NCBI RefSeq assembly: GCF_001816125.1
Contig: NZ_MDZA01000397.1
Location: 1-64,000 of the forward strand
DNA: 64,000 nt
Direction: 5' to 3'
From: Hymenobacter coccineus
GTDB taxonomy: Bacteria; Bacteroidota; Bacteroidia; Cytophagales; Hymenobacteraceae
Part shown: positions 14,637 through 24,554 of the stretch, piece after piece
Layout: every line of letters starts with the position of its first letter
Position numbering within the stretch: the stretch's first letter is position 1
Program-made: the position numbers and the translations under genes
Notes under the pieces: model-generated
Seen by the model: the letters and a program-made list of their open reading frames with translations, nothing else
Told to the model about the DNA's origin: nothing
The model's database searches: none

Positions 14637-16466
14637 ATGCAGGAAACCGGCTCCATCTCGATCCACACCGAGAACATCTTCCCGATCATTAAGAAGTTCT
14701 TGTATTCCGACCACGAAATCTTCCTGCGCGAGCTGGTAAGCAACGCCGTCGATGCCACCCAGAAGCTCCAGAGCCTGGCCCGCCAAGGCGAGTTTCAGGG
14801 CGAGTTGGGCGAGCTGAAGGTGCGCGTGACCGTGGACAAGGACACCCGCAAAATCACGGTGTCGGACCACGGCCTGGGCATGAGCGCCGAGGAAATCAAG
14901 AAGTACATCAACCAGATTGCCTTCTCCGGGGCCACCGAGTTTGTGGAGAAGTATAAGGAGACGGACGCCACGGCCAAAGACCAGATCATCGGGCAGTTCG
15001 GCCTGGGCTTCTACTCGGCCTTCATGGTGGCCAAGGAAGTAGAAATCTGGTCGCAGTCATTTAAGGAAGGGGCCCTGACGGCCCACTGGACCTGCGACGG
15101 CAGCACGTCGTACACCATCGACGAGCCCACCGGCGAGCACGCCAAAGCCGAGCGCGGCACCGACGTGGTGCTGCACGTGGCCGATGACTCGGACGAGTTC
15201 TTAGAGGTAGAGCGGCTGCGCACCATCCTCACCAAGTACTGCAAATTCCTGCCGGTGCCGATTGAACTGGAAGGCCAGCTCATCAACGACACCACGCCCA
15301 TCTGGACCAAGCAGCCAAGCGAGCTGACCGACGAGGACTACCTGAAGTTTTACCAGGAGCTGTACCCCATGTCGATGGACGCGCCGCTGTTCTGGATTCA
15401 CCTGAACGTGGACTACCCGTTCAACCTGACCGGCATCCTGTACTTCCCCAAGGTGAAGGACGAGCTGCAATTCTCGCGCAACAAGATTCAACTCTACTCG
15501 CGCCAAGTCTTTATTACCGACGAGGTGAAGGACGTGGTGCCCGAGTTTTTAATGCTGCTGCACGGCGTAATTGACTCGCCCGATATTCCGCTGAACGTGT
15601 CGCGCAGCTTCTTGCAGGCCGACGCGGCGGTGCGCAAAATCAACACCTACATCACCCGCAAGGTGGCCGACAAGCTCGGCGACCTGTTCAAGAAGGACCG
15701 CGCTGGTTACGAAGAGAAGTGGTCCGACATTGGCATGTTCGTGAAGTACGGCATGCTGTCGGACGAGAAGTTTTACGACCGCGCCAAGGACTTCGTGCTG
15801 CTGAAGAATGTGGCTGGCAAGCTGTTCACCATCAGCGAGTACACCGAGCACATCCAGGCCAACCAGCAGGACAAGGACGGCAACACCGTGGTGCTGTACA
15901 CCAACGACGCCGAGGCCCAGCACGGCTTCGTGGCCGCCGCCCAGGAGCGCGGCTACGACGTACTGAATTTCGACCACATCCTCGACCCGCATTTCATCGG
16001 CCAACTGGAGCAGAAGCTGGAGAAAACCAGCTTCAAGCGCGTGGACGCCGACACGGTGGGCAAGCTCATCGAGAAAGACGAAACCACCGAGAGCGTGCTC
16101 AGCGAGGACGACCAAACCAAGGTGGCTGAGGCCTTTAAAACGGCCATTGCCAACGATGCCATGCACGTAAAAGTGGCCGCCTTGAGCCCACAGGACGCGC
16201 CGGTGGTCATCACCCAGAACGAGTTCATGCGCCGCATGAAGGACATGCAGCGCACCGGCGGCGGGGGCGGCATGCAGATGTTCGGTGCCTTCCCCGAAAG
16301 CTTCGACGTGACCGTGAACGCCAACCACCCCGTGGCCCAGCGCGTGCTGGCCGAGGGCGGTGAGCAATTGGCCCGGCAAGCCTTCGATTTGGCCCGCCTG
16401 GCTCAAGGCATGCTGAAAGGCGAAGCCCTCACGGCCTTTGTGAAGCGCAGCACCGAGCTGCTGTAA
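14637..16466 (+). CDS. htpG: Molecular chaperone HtpG (Hsp90)
   Basis: 609 residues, normal for bacterial Hsp90, which acts as an ATP-driven cytosolic dimer that remodels client proteins. The GHKL ATPase motifs are visible: 'LRELVSNAVDA' with the catalytic Glu and Mg-binding Asn, 'DHGLGM', and 'IGQFGLGFYSAFMVA' as the lid/G-box. The middle domain has 'DAPLFWIHLNVDYPFNLTGILYFPK' and the catalytic-loop Arg in 'VSRSFLQADA'. The C-terminal dimerisation region ends '..VKRSTELL'. The start at 14637 matches the canonical MQETGSISIHTENIFPIIKK region. It has its own terminator and is monocistronic. Confidence 0.97.
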   Translation: MQETGSISIHTENIFPIIKKFLYSDHEIFLRELVSNAVDATQKLQSLARQGEFQGELGELKVRVTVDKDTRKITVSDHGLGMSAEEIKKYINQIAFSGATEFVEKYKETDATAKDQIIGQFGLGFYSAFMVAKEVEIWSQSFKEGALTAHWTCDGSTSYTIDEPTGEHAKAERGTDVVLHVADDSDEFLEVERLRTILTKYCKFLPVPIELEGQLINDTTPIWTKQPSELTDEDYLKFYQELYPMSMDAPLFWIHLNVDYPFNLTGILYFPKVKDELQFSRNKIQLYSRQVFITDEVKDVVPEFLMLLHGVIDSPDIPLNVSRSFLQADAAVRKINTYITRKVADKLGDLFKKDRAGYEEKWSDIGMFVKYGMLSDEKFYDRAKDFVLLKNVAGKLFTISEYTEHIQANQQDKDGNTVVLYTNDAEAQHGFVAAAQERGYDVLNFDHILDPHFIGQLEQKLEKTSFKRVDADTVGKLIEKDETTESVLSEDDQTKVAEAFKTAIANDAMHVKVAALSPQDAPVVITQNEFMRRMKDMQRTGGGGGMQMFGAFPESFDVTVNANHPVAQRVLAEGGEQLARQAFDLARLAQGMLKGEALTAFVKRSTELL

Positions 16467-16483
16467 GTCACTAGCAAAAAGCT

Positions 16484-16521
16484 AAAAAGCCCTGCTGCCC
16501 ATTCGGTAGCGGGGCTTTTTT
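16484..16521 (+). terminator. Rho-independent terminator of htpG
   Basis: AAAAAGCCCTGCT pairs with AGCGGGGCTTTTT (one G-U) and ends in a run of six T, 18 bp after the htpG stop. Confidence 0.88.
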
Positions 16522-16555
16522 GTGGGCAAATGCCAAGCTTTACGTAGCTTGCTGC

Positions 16556-18177
16556 ATGAAAATATTTCTTGCCATTGCCCTACTCACGGGCACGCTGGCG
16601 GCCACGGCCCAACCCGTCAAAAATGCGCCTACGGGCCTGCAAAACAACCAAGTGAAGGTAGCCAGCGGCCCGCTAGCCGGTGGCCTGGCCGCCAGCGGCA
16701 TCCGCGAGTTTAAAGGCGTGCCGTACGCCGCGCCGCCCGTGGGGCCCCGGCGCTGGCAGGCCCCGCAGCCGGTGCAGCCGTGGACGACCGTGCGCGCGGC
16801 CACGCAGTTTGGGCCCCGGGCCATGCAACTGCCGCTGTTCGGCGACATGAACTTCCGCTCGGACGGCGTGAGCGAGGACTGCCTGTACCTGAACGTATGG
16901 ACGGGTGCGAAGTCGGCCCAGGAGCGCAGGCCGGTGCTGGTGTACTTCTACGGCGGGGGCTTCGTGGCCGGCGACGGCTCGGAGCCGCGCTACGACGGCG
17001 AGGCCATGGCCAAGCGCGGCATCGTGGCTGTGACGGTAAACTACCGGCTCGGCGTGTTCGGCTTCATGGCCCACCCCGAGCTGACCCAGGAATCGCCTCA
17101 CCACGCCTCCGGCAACTACGGCCTGCTCGACCAGGCCGCGGCCCTGGCCTGGGTGAAGGCGAACATCGCGGCCTTCGGCGGCGACCCGCAGCACGTCACC
17201 ATCGCCGGCGAGTCGGCCGGATCATTCTCGGTGAGCGCCCAGATGGCGTCGCCGCTCTCCAAAAACCTGATGGTGGGCGCCATTGGCGAAAGCGGCTCGC
17301 TGCTGGGCTTGCAGCCGCTGCCCACGCTGGCCCAGGCCGAGCAAACCGGCACAACCTTCGCCGCTGCGGTGGGGCCCCCACGCTGGCTGCCCTACGCGCA
17401 ATGCCGGCTGAGCAACTGCTAGCCGCCACCGGCAAGCCCGACGCGCCCCGCTTCTCGACCAACGTGGACGGCTACTTCCTGCCCCAATCGCCCACCGAAA
17501 TCTTCACCGCCGGCAAGCAGGCGCACGTGCCGCTGCTGGTGGGCTGGAACTCGCAGGAAATGGCCTACCAGATGGTGATGGGCCCCAACGCGCCCACCGC
17601 CGAGAACTACCAGGCCGCTGTGCAAAAGCTGTACGGCGAGCGCGCCGCCGGGGCCCTAAAGCTCTACCCCGCCGCTACGGCCGAGCAGTCGGCCACCGAC
17701 CTGGCCAGCGACCGGTTCATCGCCTACAGCACCTGGAAATGGGCCGATTTGCAGACCCAAACCGGGGGCAAGCCCGTGTACCGCTACCTCTACGCCCGCC
17801 CCCGCCCGGCCATGACGCCCGAAATGGGCAACGCCACCGCCAACCTAGCCGGCGGCATCACCAAGAGCACCGGGCCGGTCGCCGCGCCCGCGCCGCCGGC
17901 CAAGGGCGCCGTGCACTCGGCTGAGATTGAGTACGCGCTGGGCAACCTGCCCACCAACAAAGTATTTGCCTGGACGCCCGACGATTACAAAGTATCGGAG
18001 CAGCTGCAAGCGTATTTCGCCAACTTCATCAAAAACGGCAACCCCAACGGCAGCGGCCTGCCCACTTGGCCCGCCGCCAAGGCCGGCGCCGGCGGGCAGC
18101 TGCTGCGCGTGGACGTGAACACTCGCGTTGAAGCCGACCAAACGCGCGCCCGCTACCTTTTCCTGGAGCAGAAATAG
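16556..18177 (+). pseudogene. Type-B carboxylesterase, broken by a -1 frameshift
   Basis: Two overlapping frames make one carboxylesterase/lipase (alpha/beta hydrolase, COesterase family). Part 1 (from 16556) has a Sec signal, 'GVPYAAPPVGPRRWQ', 'EDCLYLNVWT', the oxyanion 'YFYGGGFVAG' and the nucleophile 'GESAGSFSVS'. Part 2 resumes at about 17375 with 'APTLAALRAMPAEQLL', the catalytic His region 'KGAVHSAEIEYALGN' and 'FANFIKNGNPNG', ending at 18177. Continuity is restored by adding one G to the GGGGCCCCC tract at 17371-17379. All catalytic parts are otherwise intact, so this is either a sequencing indel or a very recent mutation. The product would be exported; the substrate is unknown. Confidence 0.88.
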
Positions 18178-18215
18178 CCAACTCGCTGGGGGCCCGGGGC
18201 AGCCGCACCGGGGCC

Positions 18216-19130
18216 CTATTTCAGGTTTTTAGCCACCACAAACATCCGGTCGCCGAAGCGGCCGGTGAGCTTGTTGAGGTAGTAGGTGGGGTACTGGCCG
18301 GCCAGCTTGCTCACCTTCTCGATCAGGCTGCCGCCCAGGCGAATGTGCTTGGGCGGCTTCACGGGGTTCAGCAGGTCAACCACTTCGAACCCGTTCTTCT
18401 CCAGCATCTTGCGGATGGTGTTGGGCGTGAACTCGAACAAGTGGTAGGGCGGTATGTCCATCTTGCGCTCCTTGCCCAGGGCCCCGTACGCGGCAAAACC
18501 TAAGCGCACCGAGGGTAGATTCAGTACCGAGGGCAGGGCCAGCACCAGCAGCCCACCGGGGCCCAAAATGCGGTGGAACTTGGCCAGCGTGGCCGAGGGC
18601 GAGCGCAGGTGCTCCAGCACGTCGCCCATGTAGGCCAAGTCGAACTGGTCGGCGTGGAAGTCCTCGGTGGTTTCGATGTTGCCGGTCACCACGGGCAGGT
18701 GCAGCTCGCGGCGGGCAAAGTCTGCGGCATGCTCGGATATTTCGAGGCCGTGGGTGGTCCAGCCCAGGGCTTGCAGGCTCTTGAGGGTGTAGCCCGGGCC
18801 GCAGCCCACCTCCAGGTACCGGAATTTCCGGCCCGGGTAGTGGGCCAGCACGTAGTCGGTGAACTTGTCGGGCCGCAGCTGGTTTAAAGCTTCGTTCTTC
18901 TGCCCGTCTTCGATGAACTTGACTTCCCGCTGGGTACGGTCGTAGTTGGGCCGGTCGGTGAAATATTCTTTGCCGTAGAGCCGCTCCAGCTGGGCCGGCG
19001 TGGGCTGGGGGTCGAGGAACATCAGCTCGCAACGGCGGCAGCGGGTGCCTTGCAGCTTTTCGCCCTCAAATTCGTAGTAGAAAGGCAGCTTTTTAAAATC
19101 GGAGCTGCCGCACAAGTCGCAGGTACGCAT
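18216..19130 (-). CDS. Class I SAM-dependent methyltransferase with zinc ribbon
   Basis: 304 residues from the ATG at 19130. The N-terminus is a zinc ribbon (CDLCGSSD ... CRRCELMFLDPQP), common in C-methyltransferases and sugar-modifying methyltransferases. The SAM-binding domain follows: 'FRYLEVGCGPGYTLKSLQALGW', the acidic end of strand 2 in 'THGLEIS', and 'DQFDLAYMGDVLEHLRSP'. It probably methylates a lipid, sugar or quinone-like precursor, but the substrate cannot be read from the sequence. An upstream Met at 19169 would add a non-conserved tail. It is divergent from ypdA. Confidence 0.85.
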   Translation of the reverse strand: MRTCDLCGSSDFKKLPFYYEFEGEKLQGTRCRRCELMFLDPQPTPAQLERLYGKEYFTDRPNYDRTQREVKFIEDGQKNEALNQLRPDKFTDYVLAHYPGRKFRYLEVGCGPGYTLKSLQALGWTTHGLEISEHAADFARRELHLPVVTGNIETTEDFHADQFDLAYMGDVLEHLRSPSATLAKFHRILGPGGLLVLALPSVLNLPSVRLGFAAYGALGKERKMDIPPYHLFEFTPNTIRKMLEKNGFEVVDLLNPVKPPKHIRLGGSLIEKVSKLAGQYPTYYLNKLTGRFGDRMFVVAKNLK

Positions 19131-19246
19131 GGCAAGGACGCGGATTGACTGGTTGGCGCCGCTGCCCAATCCATTTGGTACAACAACGCGGGGACGCGCC
19201 CCGCAAAGGTCGCCCTACTTTACGCAATTAGCTTAGCTCCTTCTTT

Positions 19247-20215
19247 ATGCTCGATGTTCTTGTGATTGGGGCCGGCCCCGTGGGCCTGGCCTGCGCCCTC
19301 GAAGCCCAGCGCCGCGGCCTGCAAGTGGCCGTGGTGGACAAAGGGGCCCTGGTAAATTCCATCGTGGGCTACCCCTACAACATGGAGTTTTTCTCCACGC
19401 CCGAGCTGCTCGAAATCGGCGGCTACCCCTTCCCCACCTACCACTACAAGCCCCTGCGCGAAGACGCCCTGGACTACTACCAGCGCGTGGCCCGCGCTGA
19501 GAACCTGGTTCTGCGCCTGCACGAGCGGGTGTTGAGCATGAGTGGCGAGCAGGGCAACTTCCTGGTAACGACCGACAAGGGCAGCATCCCGGCCCGGAAC
19601 GTGGTGGTGGCCACCGGCTTCTACGACCTGCCCAACCCGCTGGGTGTGCCGGGCGAAGACCTGCCCCACGTGAGCCACTATTACCGCGAGCCTTACCTGC
19701 ACGTGGCGCAGCGCGTGGTGGTCATCGGCGCCAAAAACTCGTCGGCCAAAGCAGCCTTGCAGCTCACCCGCGCCGGGGCCCAGGTCACGCTCCTCGTGCG
19801 GGGCCCCGAGGTGAGCGACTCGGTGAAATACTGGATCCGGCCCGACCTGGTGAACCGCATCAAAGAAGGCAAAATCACAGCTCACTTCAATACCACCATC
19901 ACCGCCATCCGGCCCGATGCCGTGGAAATCCTTACCCCCGAGGGCCCCCGGGAAGTGCCCACCGACTACGTGTACGCCCTCACCGGCTACCACCCCGACG
20001 AGGCCCTGCTCGGCCGCCTGGGCGTCGAGCCCGACCCCGCCGACGAGGCCCGCGCGCCCCTCTTCGACCCCGCCACGCACGAAACCACCAACCCCGGCGT
20101 GTTCGTGGCCGGCACCGTGTGCGGCGGCCGCGCCACCAGCCGCTGGTTCATCGAGAACGGTCGTCACCACGCCCAGCTCATCGCCGCGCACCTCGCGGCC
20201 AGCGTGCCCGCGTAG
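19247..20215 (+). CDS. ypdA: YpdA family putative bacillithiol disulfide reductase
   Basis: 322 residues. FAD motif at the N-terminus (VLVIGAGPVGLACALEAQRRG), 'NSIVGYPYNMEFFSTPELLEIGG' and 'PFPTYHYKPLREDALDYYQRVA', both characteristic of YpdA, then an NADPH motif 'VVVIGAKNSSAKAALQLTRAGA' and C-terminal 'NPGVFVAGTVCGG'. In Firmicutes YpdA (Bdr) reduces bacillithiol disulfide with NADPH; Bacteroidota also make bacillithiol-type thiols. It therefore acts in cytosolic thiol redox balance. A TACTTTAC -7-like element lies about 25 bp before the ATG. Confidence 0.92.
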   Translation: MLDVLVIGAGPVGLACALEAQRRGLQVAVVDKGALVNSIVGYPYNMEFFSTPELLEIGGYPFPTYHYKPLREDALDYYQRVARAENLVLRLHERVLSMSGEQGNFLVTTDKGSIPARNVVVATGFYDLPNPLGVPGEDLPHVSHYYREPYLHVAQRVVVIGAKNSSAKAALQLTRAGAQVTLLVRGPEVSDSVKYWIRPDLVNRIKEGKITAHFNTTITAIRPDAVEILTPEGPREVPTDYVYALTGYHPDEALLGRLGVEPDPADEARAPLFDPATHETTNPGVFVAGTVCGGRATSRWFIENGRHHAQLIAAHLAASVPA

Positions 20216-20241
20216 GGGCCCCAGCAGTTTGGTTCCAACGC

Positions 20242-20282
20242 AAAAAAGCCTCCTTCCCCAGCCGTGGGAAAGGAGGCTTTTG
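20242..20282. terminator. Bidirectional terminator between ypdA and the SGNH gene
   Basis: AAAAAAGCCTCCTTCCCCA pairs with TGGGAAAGGAGGCTTTT, with a short CCG-type loop. A-run and T-run flank both sides, so it can serve the two convergent genes. Confidence 0.9.
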
Positions 20283-20305
20283 CTTGAGGCCCCAGGGGCC
20301 CAAGC

Positions 20306-21691
20306 TTACTGCGGGAAGACCACGCCGCGGTATTCGTTGATGTTTACCGTTGGGATGGATGCGCCATAAAAGTTATTGATGTTTCGAATAAGCTCGTTGG
20401 CTACCAAAGCGTAACCGCGGGGCGTGGGGTGCACCCCGTCGAGGCCAAACAGGTTGCCACTAGCGAAAACAGCTGTGTTTGATACGGCGTTAAACGCTAC
20501 GCCTTGCTGCGCTACGGTCGTGAAAAACGTGTTCATATCAGCCAGCGCCACCTTATTCTGGCGGGCAGTTTTGGCGATAATGGCGTTGAGCTGGGTAGTG
20601 CGGGCCACCACCGCGGCTACTTCCGCTTCGTCGAGCACATACTTGCTGGGCAACGGATTGGACTGCGTAGCCGAATATCCCACGCCTACAGGAAAGGGGT
20701 TGGCCGTGCCGCTGGCCGTACCAATAACTGCCTGGGCTGTAAGGGTCAATAGATCTGCCGAGGTAGCCACGCGCACGGTACCAGTACCTGTGGTGATGTA
20801 CAGGCTGGCCGCGGCAGCGTTGGGCAATTGCGGGTTGGCCTTAATACTCGCAATAACGGTGGCTACCGGCACAGTGGTGAAATACGGAATTCCGGTCACG
20901 TTCGGGATGTTGGCCGCAATGCCGGCCACCGTGCCCCTTTTCGACATAGTACTCAGAATGGCCCGGTAGCCGATGCCAAAGCGCGTAGTATCCGTAAGGT
21001 TGCTGAAAGGATCGGCCGCACTGGCCACCCCGCCGTTGGAGGCGTAGGTCAACACGTCGTTGTTACCCATCCAGCAGGTGAAGAAGGTTGGCGTCTTCTG
21101 GCCGATGTACGTCACGTAGTCCTTGCTGGGCTTTTCAGCAGCCGTTAGCAAACGCTCGTAAAAAGGGTTGAGCAAACCGTAAGGTGCCAACCCGTTGGTG
21201 AGCGCTGATAAGCTGCTCAGCACCGAAATACCGGGTACGCCAAGGTTATCGGGCTGGGCACCGCTATAAGCCGCTAGTTGCAGCTGGCCACTGGCCAAAA
21301 CACTGCCAGTAGCGGCCAGTTTCTCGCCCAAGTAGCTATTGGCCGCAGAGGGTATTACGGGCGCCAGGGCCCCATTCACGACCTGTAGCTTGATGTAGCC
21401 CGACCCATCTTGCTGGGCAGGGGCGAACGAGGGCTGCATGAAGCTGGCGGGGCCCTTGCCCGTCTTACCGAATTGCTGGGCCAGGATGGCGGGGTACGAC
21501 GTGGCCTGCGCCTCATTGTAGAGGCCCCCGTCGGAGTAGCCCGACGTGAGCGAGTTGCCCACGGCCACGTAGCTGGTAAAATCGGCCGAGCCAGCCGCAG
21601 CCGCGGGCGCGTCGATGTTGGGCTGGCAGCCGCCCAGCGCCAAACCCAGCAGGGCCAGGGCCGGCGCAGAATACTTAACTATCGGTTTCAT
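20306..21691 (-). CDS. SGNH/GDSL hydrolase lipoprotein
   Basis: 461 residues with a lipoprotein signal (MKPIVKYSAPALALLGLALGGC, lipobox LGGC). SGNH blocks are visible: block I 'YVAVGNSLTSGYSD' with the nucleophile Ser, block III 'WMGNNDVL' and block V 'LDGVHPTPRGYALVA' with the catalytic Asp-His pair. It is an outer-membrane-linked esterase or lipase. The gene lies 33 bp downstream of a FadL/OmpP1 porin on the same strand. This pairing is common in Bacteroidota and suggests that the esterase releases hydrophobic substrates for the FadL channel. GDSL is replaced by GNSL, which is normal for this subfamily. Confidence 0.9.
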   Translation of the reverse strand: MKPIVKYSAPALALLGLALGGCQPNIDAPAAAAGSADFTSYVAVGNSLTSGYSDGGLYNEAQATSYPAILAQQFGKTGKGPASFMQPSFAPAQQDGSGYIKLQVVNGALAPVIPSAANSYLGEKLAATGSVLASGQLQLAAYSGAQPDNLGVPGISVLSSLSALTNGLAPYGLLNPFYERLLTAAEKPSKDYVTYIGQKTPTFFTCWMGNNDVLTYASNGGVASAADPFSNLTDTTRFGIGYRAILSTMSKRGTVAGIAANIPNVTGIPYFTTVPVATVIASIKANPQLPNAAAASLYITTGTGTVRVATSADLLTLTAQAVIGTASGTANPFPVGVGYSATQSNPLPSKYVLDEAEVAAVVARTTQLNAIIAKTARQNKVALADMNTFFTTVAQQGVAFNAVSNTAVFASGNLFGLDGVHPTPRGYALVANELIRNINNFYGASIPTVNINEYRGVVFPQ

Positions 21692-21724
21692 AGATATTTA
21701 TGCTTGTAGCGAAAAGAAGATCCG

Positions 21725-23032
21725 TTAGAACGAGTAGCGCACCCCGATGCCGGGAATGAAGATATCGGTGCGGTAGGTGCCGGCCACGCGGTCGGTGGTG
21801 CCGTTGTTCAGCAAGTCGGCCTGCGACTGGCTGCGCTTGGCGAAGCGCTCGAACTGAAACGAGGCGTCGATTCCCAGGTGCGGGTTGGGCTGGTAGGTGA
21901 GGCCGGCGGTGGCGATGTAACGGCCGGCGTCGGGGGTTTCGGGCGTCACGTAGCCGTCCTTTACCGCCGCAAAGTCATAGGCCGAGCCCAGGCGTACAAT
22001 CAATTGTTCGGTGGCTTTGTACTGGCCACCCACGCGGAAGGCCAGCGCGTCCTGGTAGTAGCGCTTCGAAGTGCTGGTGGTGCTGCCGCCCACCAGGCCG
22101 GTGTTGGCAGGGGTGGGGGTGCCGGCGTTGCCGTTGTTGCCCGAAAAGTTAAAATCGAGGGTACGGTAGGCGCTCCAGAACACCAGCGAGGCGTCGACGC
22201 CAATGGTGAGCCGGTCGGTGGGCATGATGCCAATGCCCACCGATGCGGTGGCCGGCAGCGGCAGCGTGGCGTCAAAGTTGGTGGCCGTAAAACCACGGTT
22301 GATGGCGGCAGCGGAGGCCCCGGTGGGCAGGCCGGCGTAGCTCACACTGCCCCCTTTCACTTGGGCGTCGATTTTCGAGCGATAGCTGATGCCCAGGCTT
22401 AGCTTATCCGAAGGCTTAAAGTACAAGCCAGCGTTGACGCCCATCTGGAACTTGGTGGTGCCGTCGAGGGTGATATGGCCAGGGCCCGTGGGCAGCGGAA
22501 TATCTTTTTGCAAGTTCACAGAGCCGTAGGCCAGCATCGTCACGCCCACGCCCACGCTGAACTGGGGCGAAAACGCGTAGGAGAACGTGGGCTGCACGTA
22601 CACCGACTGTAAATTAATTTCCGTCAGGCTGTAGCGGCCCTCCCAGTTGTCGGCGTAGCGCAGCTGGCTGCCGTAGGGCGTGTACACGCCCACCCCAAAC
22701 TTGTACTTGCCCTCCTTGCCAAACGCGGCGTAGAGGTTGAAGGGCGTTACCAACAGGTGCTGCAGGTCGCGCTGGGCCCCGCCGTTTTCGCTCGTATAAG
22801 CCCCGCGGGCCAAGGCAAAATTAGCGCCCACCTGCACGCCGTTGGCGCGCACCATGGCCAGGGCCCCGGGGTTGTAGAACATGGCCGCCTGATCCAGCGA
22901 GAGGCCCACGCCCACGCCGCCCATGCCAATATTTTGCTGCCCGCCCAGGTTCACCTGGAAGCCACTGGCCGCAGCCGTGGCGGCACTGCCCAGCAGGGCC
23001 CCGCTGGCAAGGAGTAAAGTTTTTAGCGTCAT
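21725..23032 (-). CDS. OmpP1/FadL/TodX family outer-membrane transporter
   Basis: 435 residues from the Met at 23032 (MTLKTLLLASGALLGSAATA signal). The mature N-terminus 'SGFQVNLGGQQNIGMGGVGVGLSLDQAAMFYNPGALA' is the FadL hatch region with its NPA-type motif. The rest is a 14-strand-type barrel ending 'IPGIGVRYSF' with the terminal Phe. It carries long-chain fatty acids or other hydrophobic compounds across the outer membrane. It is the first gene of a two-gene minus-strand operon with the SGNH hydrolase. The upstream Met at 23104 lies before the promoter-like TACATTTAG and is rejected. Confidence 0.93.
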   Translation of the reverse strand: MTLKTLLLASGALLGSAATAAASGFQVNLGGQQNIGMGGVGVGLSLDQAAMFYNPGALAMVRANGVQVGANFALARGAYTSENGGAQRDLQHLLVTPFNLYAAFGKEGKYKFGVGVYTPYGSQLRYADNWEGRYSLTEINLQSVYVQPTFSYAFSPQFSVGVGVTMLAYGSVNLQKDIPLPTGPGHITLDGTTKFQMGVNAGLYFKPSDKLSLGISYRSKIDAQVKGGSVSYAGLPTGASAAAINRGFTATNFDATLPLPATASVGIGIMPTDRLTIGVDASLVFWSAYRTLDFNFSGNNGNAGTPTPANTGLVGGSTTSTSKRYYQDALAFRVGGQYKATEQLIVRLGSAYDFAAVKDGYVTPETPDAGRYIATAGLTYQPNPHLGIDASFQFERFAKRSQSQADLLNNGTTDRVAGTYRTDIFIPGIGVRYSF

Positions 23033-23228
23033 AAAAGAAGAAACATGGAGTAAATAGTGATTCCGGGCCCTAAATGTAGCGGCAAATACGCAATCGATTT
23101 CCAAAACTGTTCGGCGTGCCGACTATATTATTTGAGTTTTGTATCTTAGTACTGCCAAAAGGCGCTAGGCGGCGTATTTTTGGGTTTTTCTTATCCATTT
23201 CCCACTTTTGGCCCCGGCCGCCCACGCT

Positions 23229-24388
23229 ATGCTACCCGACGTCATTTCTTCTATCTACCAACTTAGTGAGGAGCAGCTAGCCGTGCGCGACGCGGCCGCG
23301 ACTTTGCCCAGTCCGAGCTGTGGGCCGGCGTGATTGAGCGCGACGAGCACCAGAAATTCCCGGCCGAACAGGTCAAGAAAATGGGCGAACTGGGCTTCAT
23401 GGGCATGATGGTGAGCCCCGAGTACGGCGGCTCGGGCCTCGACACCGTCAGCTACGTGCTGGCGATGGAGGAAATCAGCAAGGTCGATGCTTCGTGCTCG
23501 GTTATTATGAGCGTGAACAACTCGCTCGTGTGCTGGGGCCTAGAGGAGTACGGCACTGAGGAGCAGAAGCAGAAGTACCTGCCGCGCCTGTGCTCGGGCG
23601 AAATCATCGGGGCTTTCGCCCTGAGCGAGCCCGAGGCGGGCTCCGACGCCACCAGCCAGCGCACCACCGCCGAGGACATGGGCGACCACTACCTGTTGAA
23701 TGGCACCAAGAACTGGATTACTAACGGCACCACGGCCTCGGTGTACCTGGTCATCGCCCAGACCAACCCCGAGCTAAAGTCGCGCGGCATCAACGTGTTG
23801 ATTGTGGACAAGAACACGCCCGGCTTCATCCAGGGCCCCAAGGAGAACAAGCTCGGCATCCGCGGCTCCGACACGTGCTCGCTGATGTTTACCGATGTGG
23901 TGGTGCCCAAGGAGAACCGCATTGGGGCCGACGGCTTCGGTTTTAAGTTTGCCATGCAGGTGCTGGCTGGGGGCCGCATCGGCATCGCGGCGCAGGCGCT
24001 GGGCATTGCCTCGGGGGCCCTGGAGCTCAGCCTGAAGTATGCCAAGGAGCGCAAAGCCTTCGGCGTGGCCATTGCCCAGCACCAAGCAATCCAATTTAAG
24101 CTCGCCGACATGGCCACCAATATTGACGCCGCGCGTTTGTTGTGCTTACAAGCCGCCGCCGACAAGGACCGCCACGGCGATTATGCTAAATCCGGGGCCA
24201 TGGCCAAGCTCTTCGCCTCGAAAACGGCGATGGACGCGGCGGTGGAAGCCGTGCAAATTCACGGCGGGTACGGCTTCGTGAAGGAATACCACGTCGAACG
24301 CTTCATGCGGGACGCCAAAATCACCCAGATTTACGAGGGAACTTCAGAGATTCAGAAAATTGTAATCTCGCGGGAAATCCTCAAATAG
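23229..24388 (+). pseudogene. Acyl-CoA dehydrogenase, N-terminal frameshift
   Basis: An open frame begins at ATG 23229 (MLPDVISSIYQLSEEQLAVR, the usual acyl-CoA dehydrogenase N-terminus) but runs off frame after 'VRDAA'. The remaining protein continues in another frame as 'DFAQSELWAGVIERDEHQKFP' to the end at 24388. Inserting one base in GCGGCCGCG (23291-23300) restores 'VRDAARDFAQSEL'. Downstream everything is intact: FAD contacts in 'FALSEPEAGSDA' and 'NWITNGTTA', and the catalytic Glu in 'IYEGTSEIQKIVISREIL'. It catalyses the first step of beta-oxidation, probably on short chains. This is either a sequencing indel or a recent mutation; an internal GTG at 23330 would give only a truncated protein. 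Confidence 0.88.
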
Positions 24389-24418
24389 GGCGAATTGCCA
24401 CATTTTCAGATTATTTGC

Positions 24419-24456
24419 ACAAAACCCAGCTAAAAAAAGGCTGGGTTTTTAGTTTT
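24419..24456 (+). terminator. Rho-independent terminator after the acyl-CoA dehydrogenase
   Basis: AAAACCCAGC and GCTGGGTTTT with an A-rich 9 nt loop and further T residues, 32 bp after the stop. Confidence 0.9.
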
Positions 24457-24554
24457 TCTCGCTGTTTATACGTTGTATTGTACTCGGATTGTATCATTTA
24501 CTAGAATTTGCATTAGAACTACACTTACTAACCGCCCTACAAGGATATTTTAAA

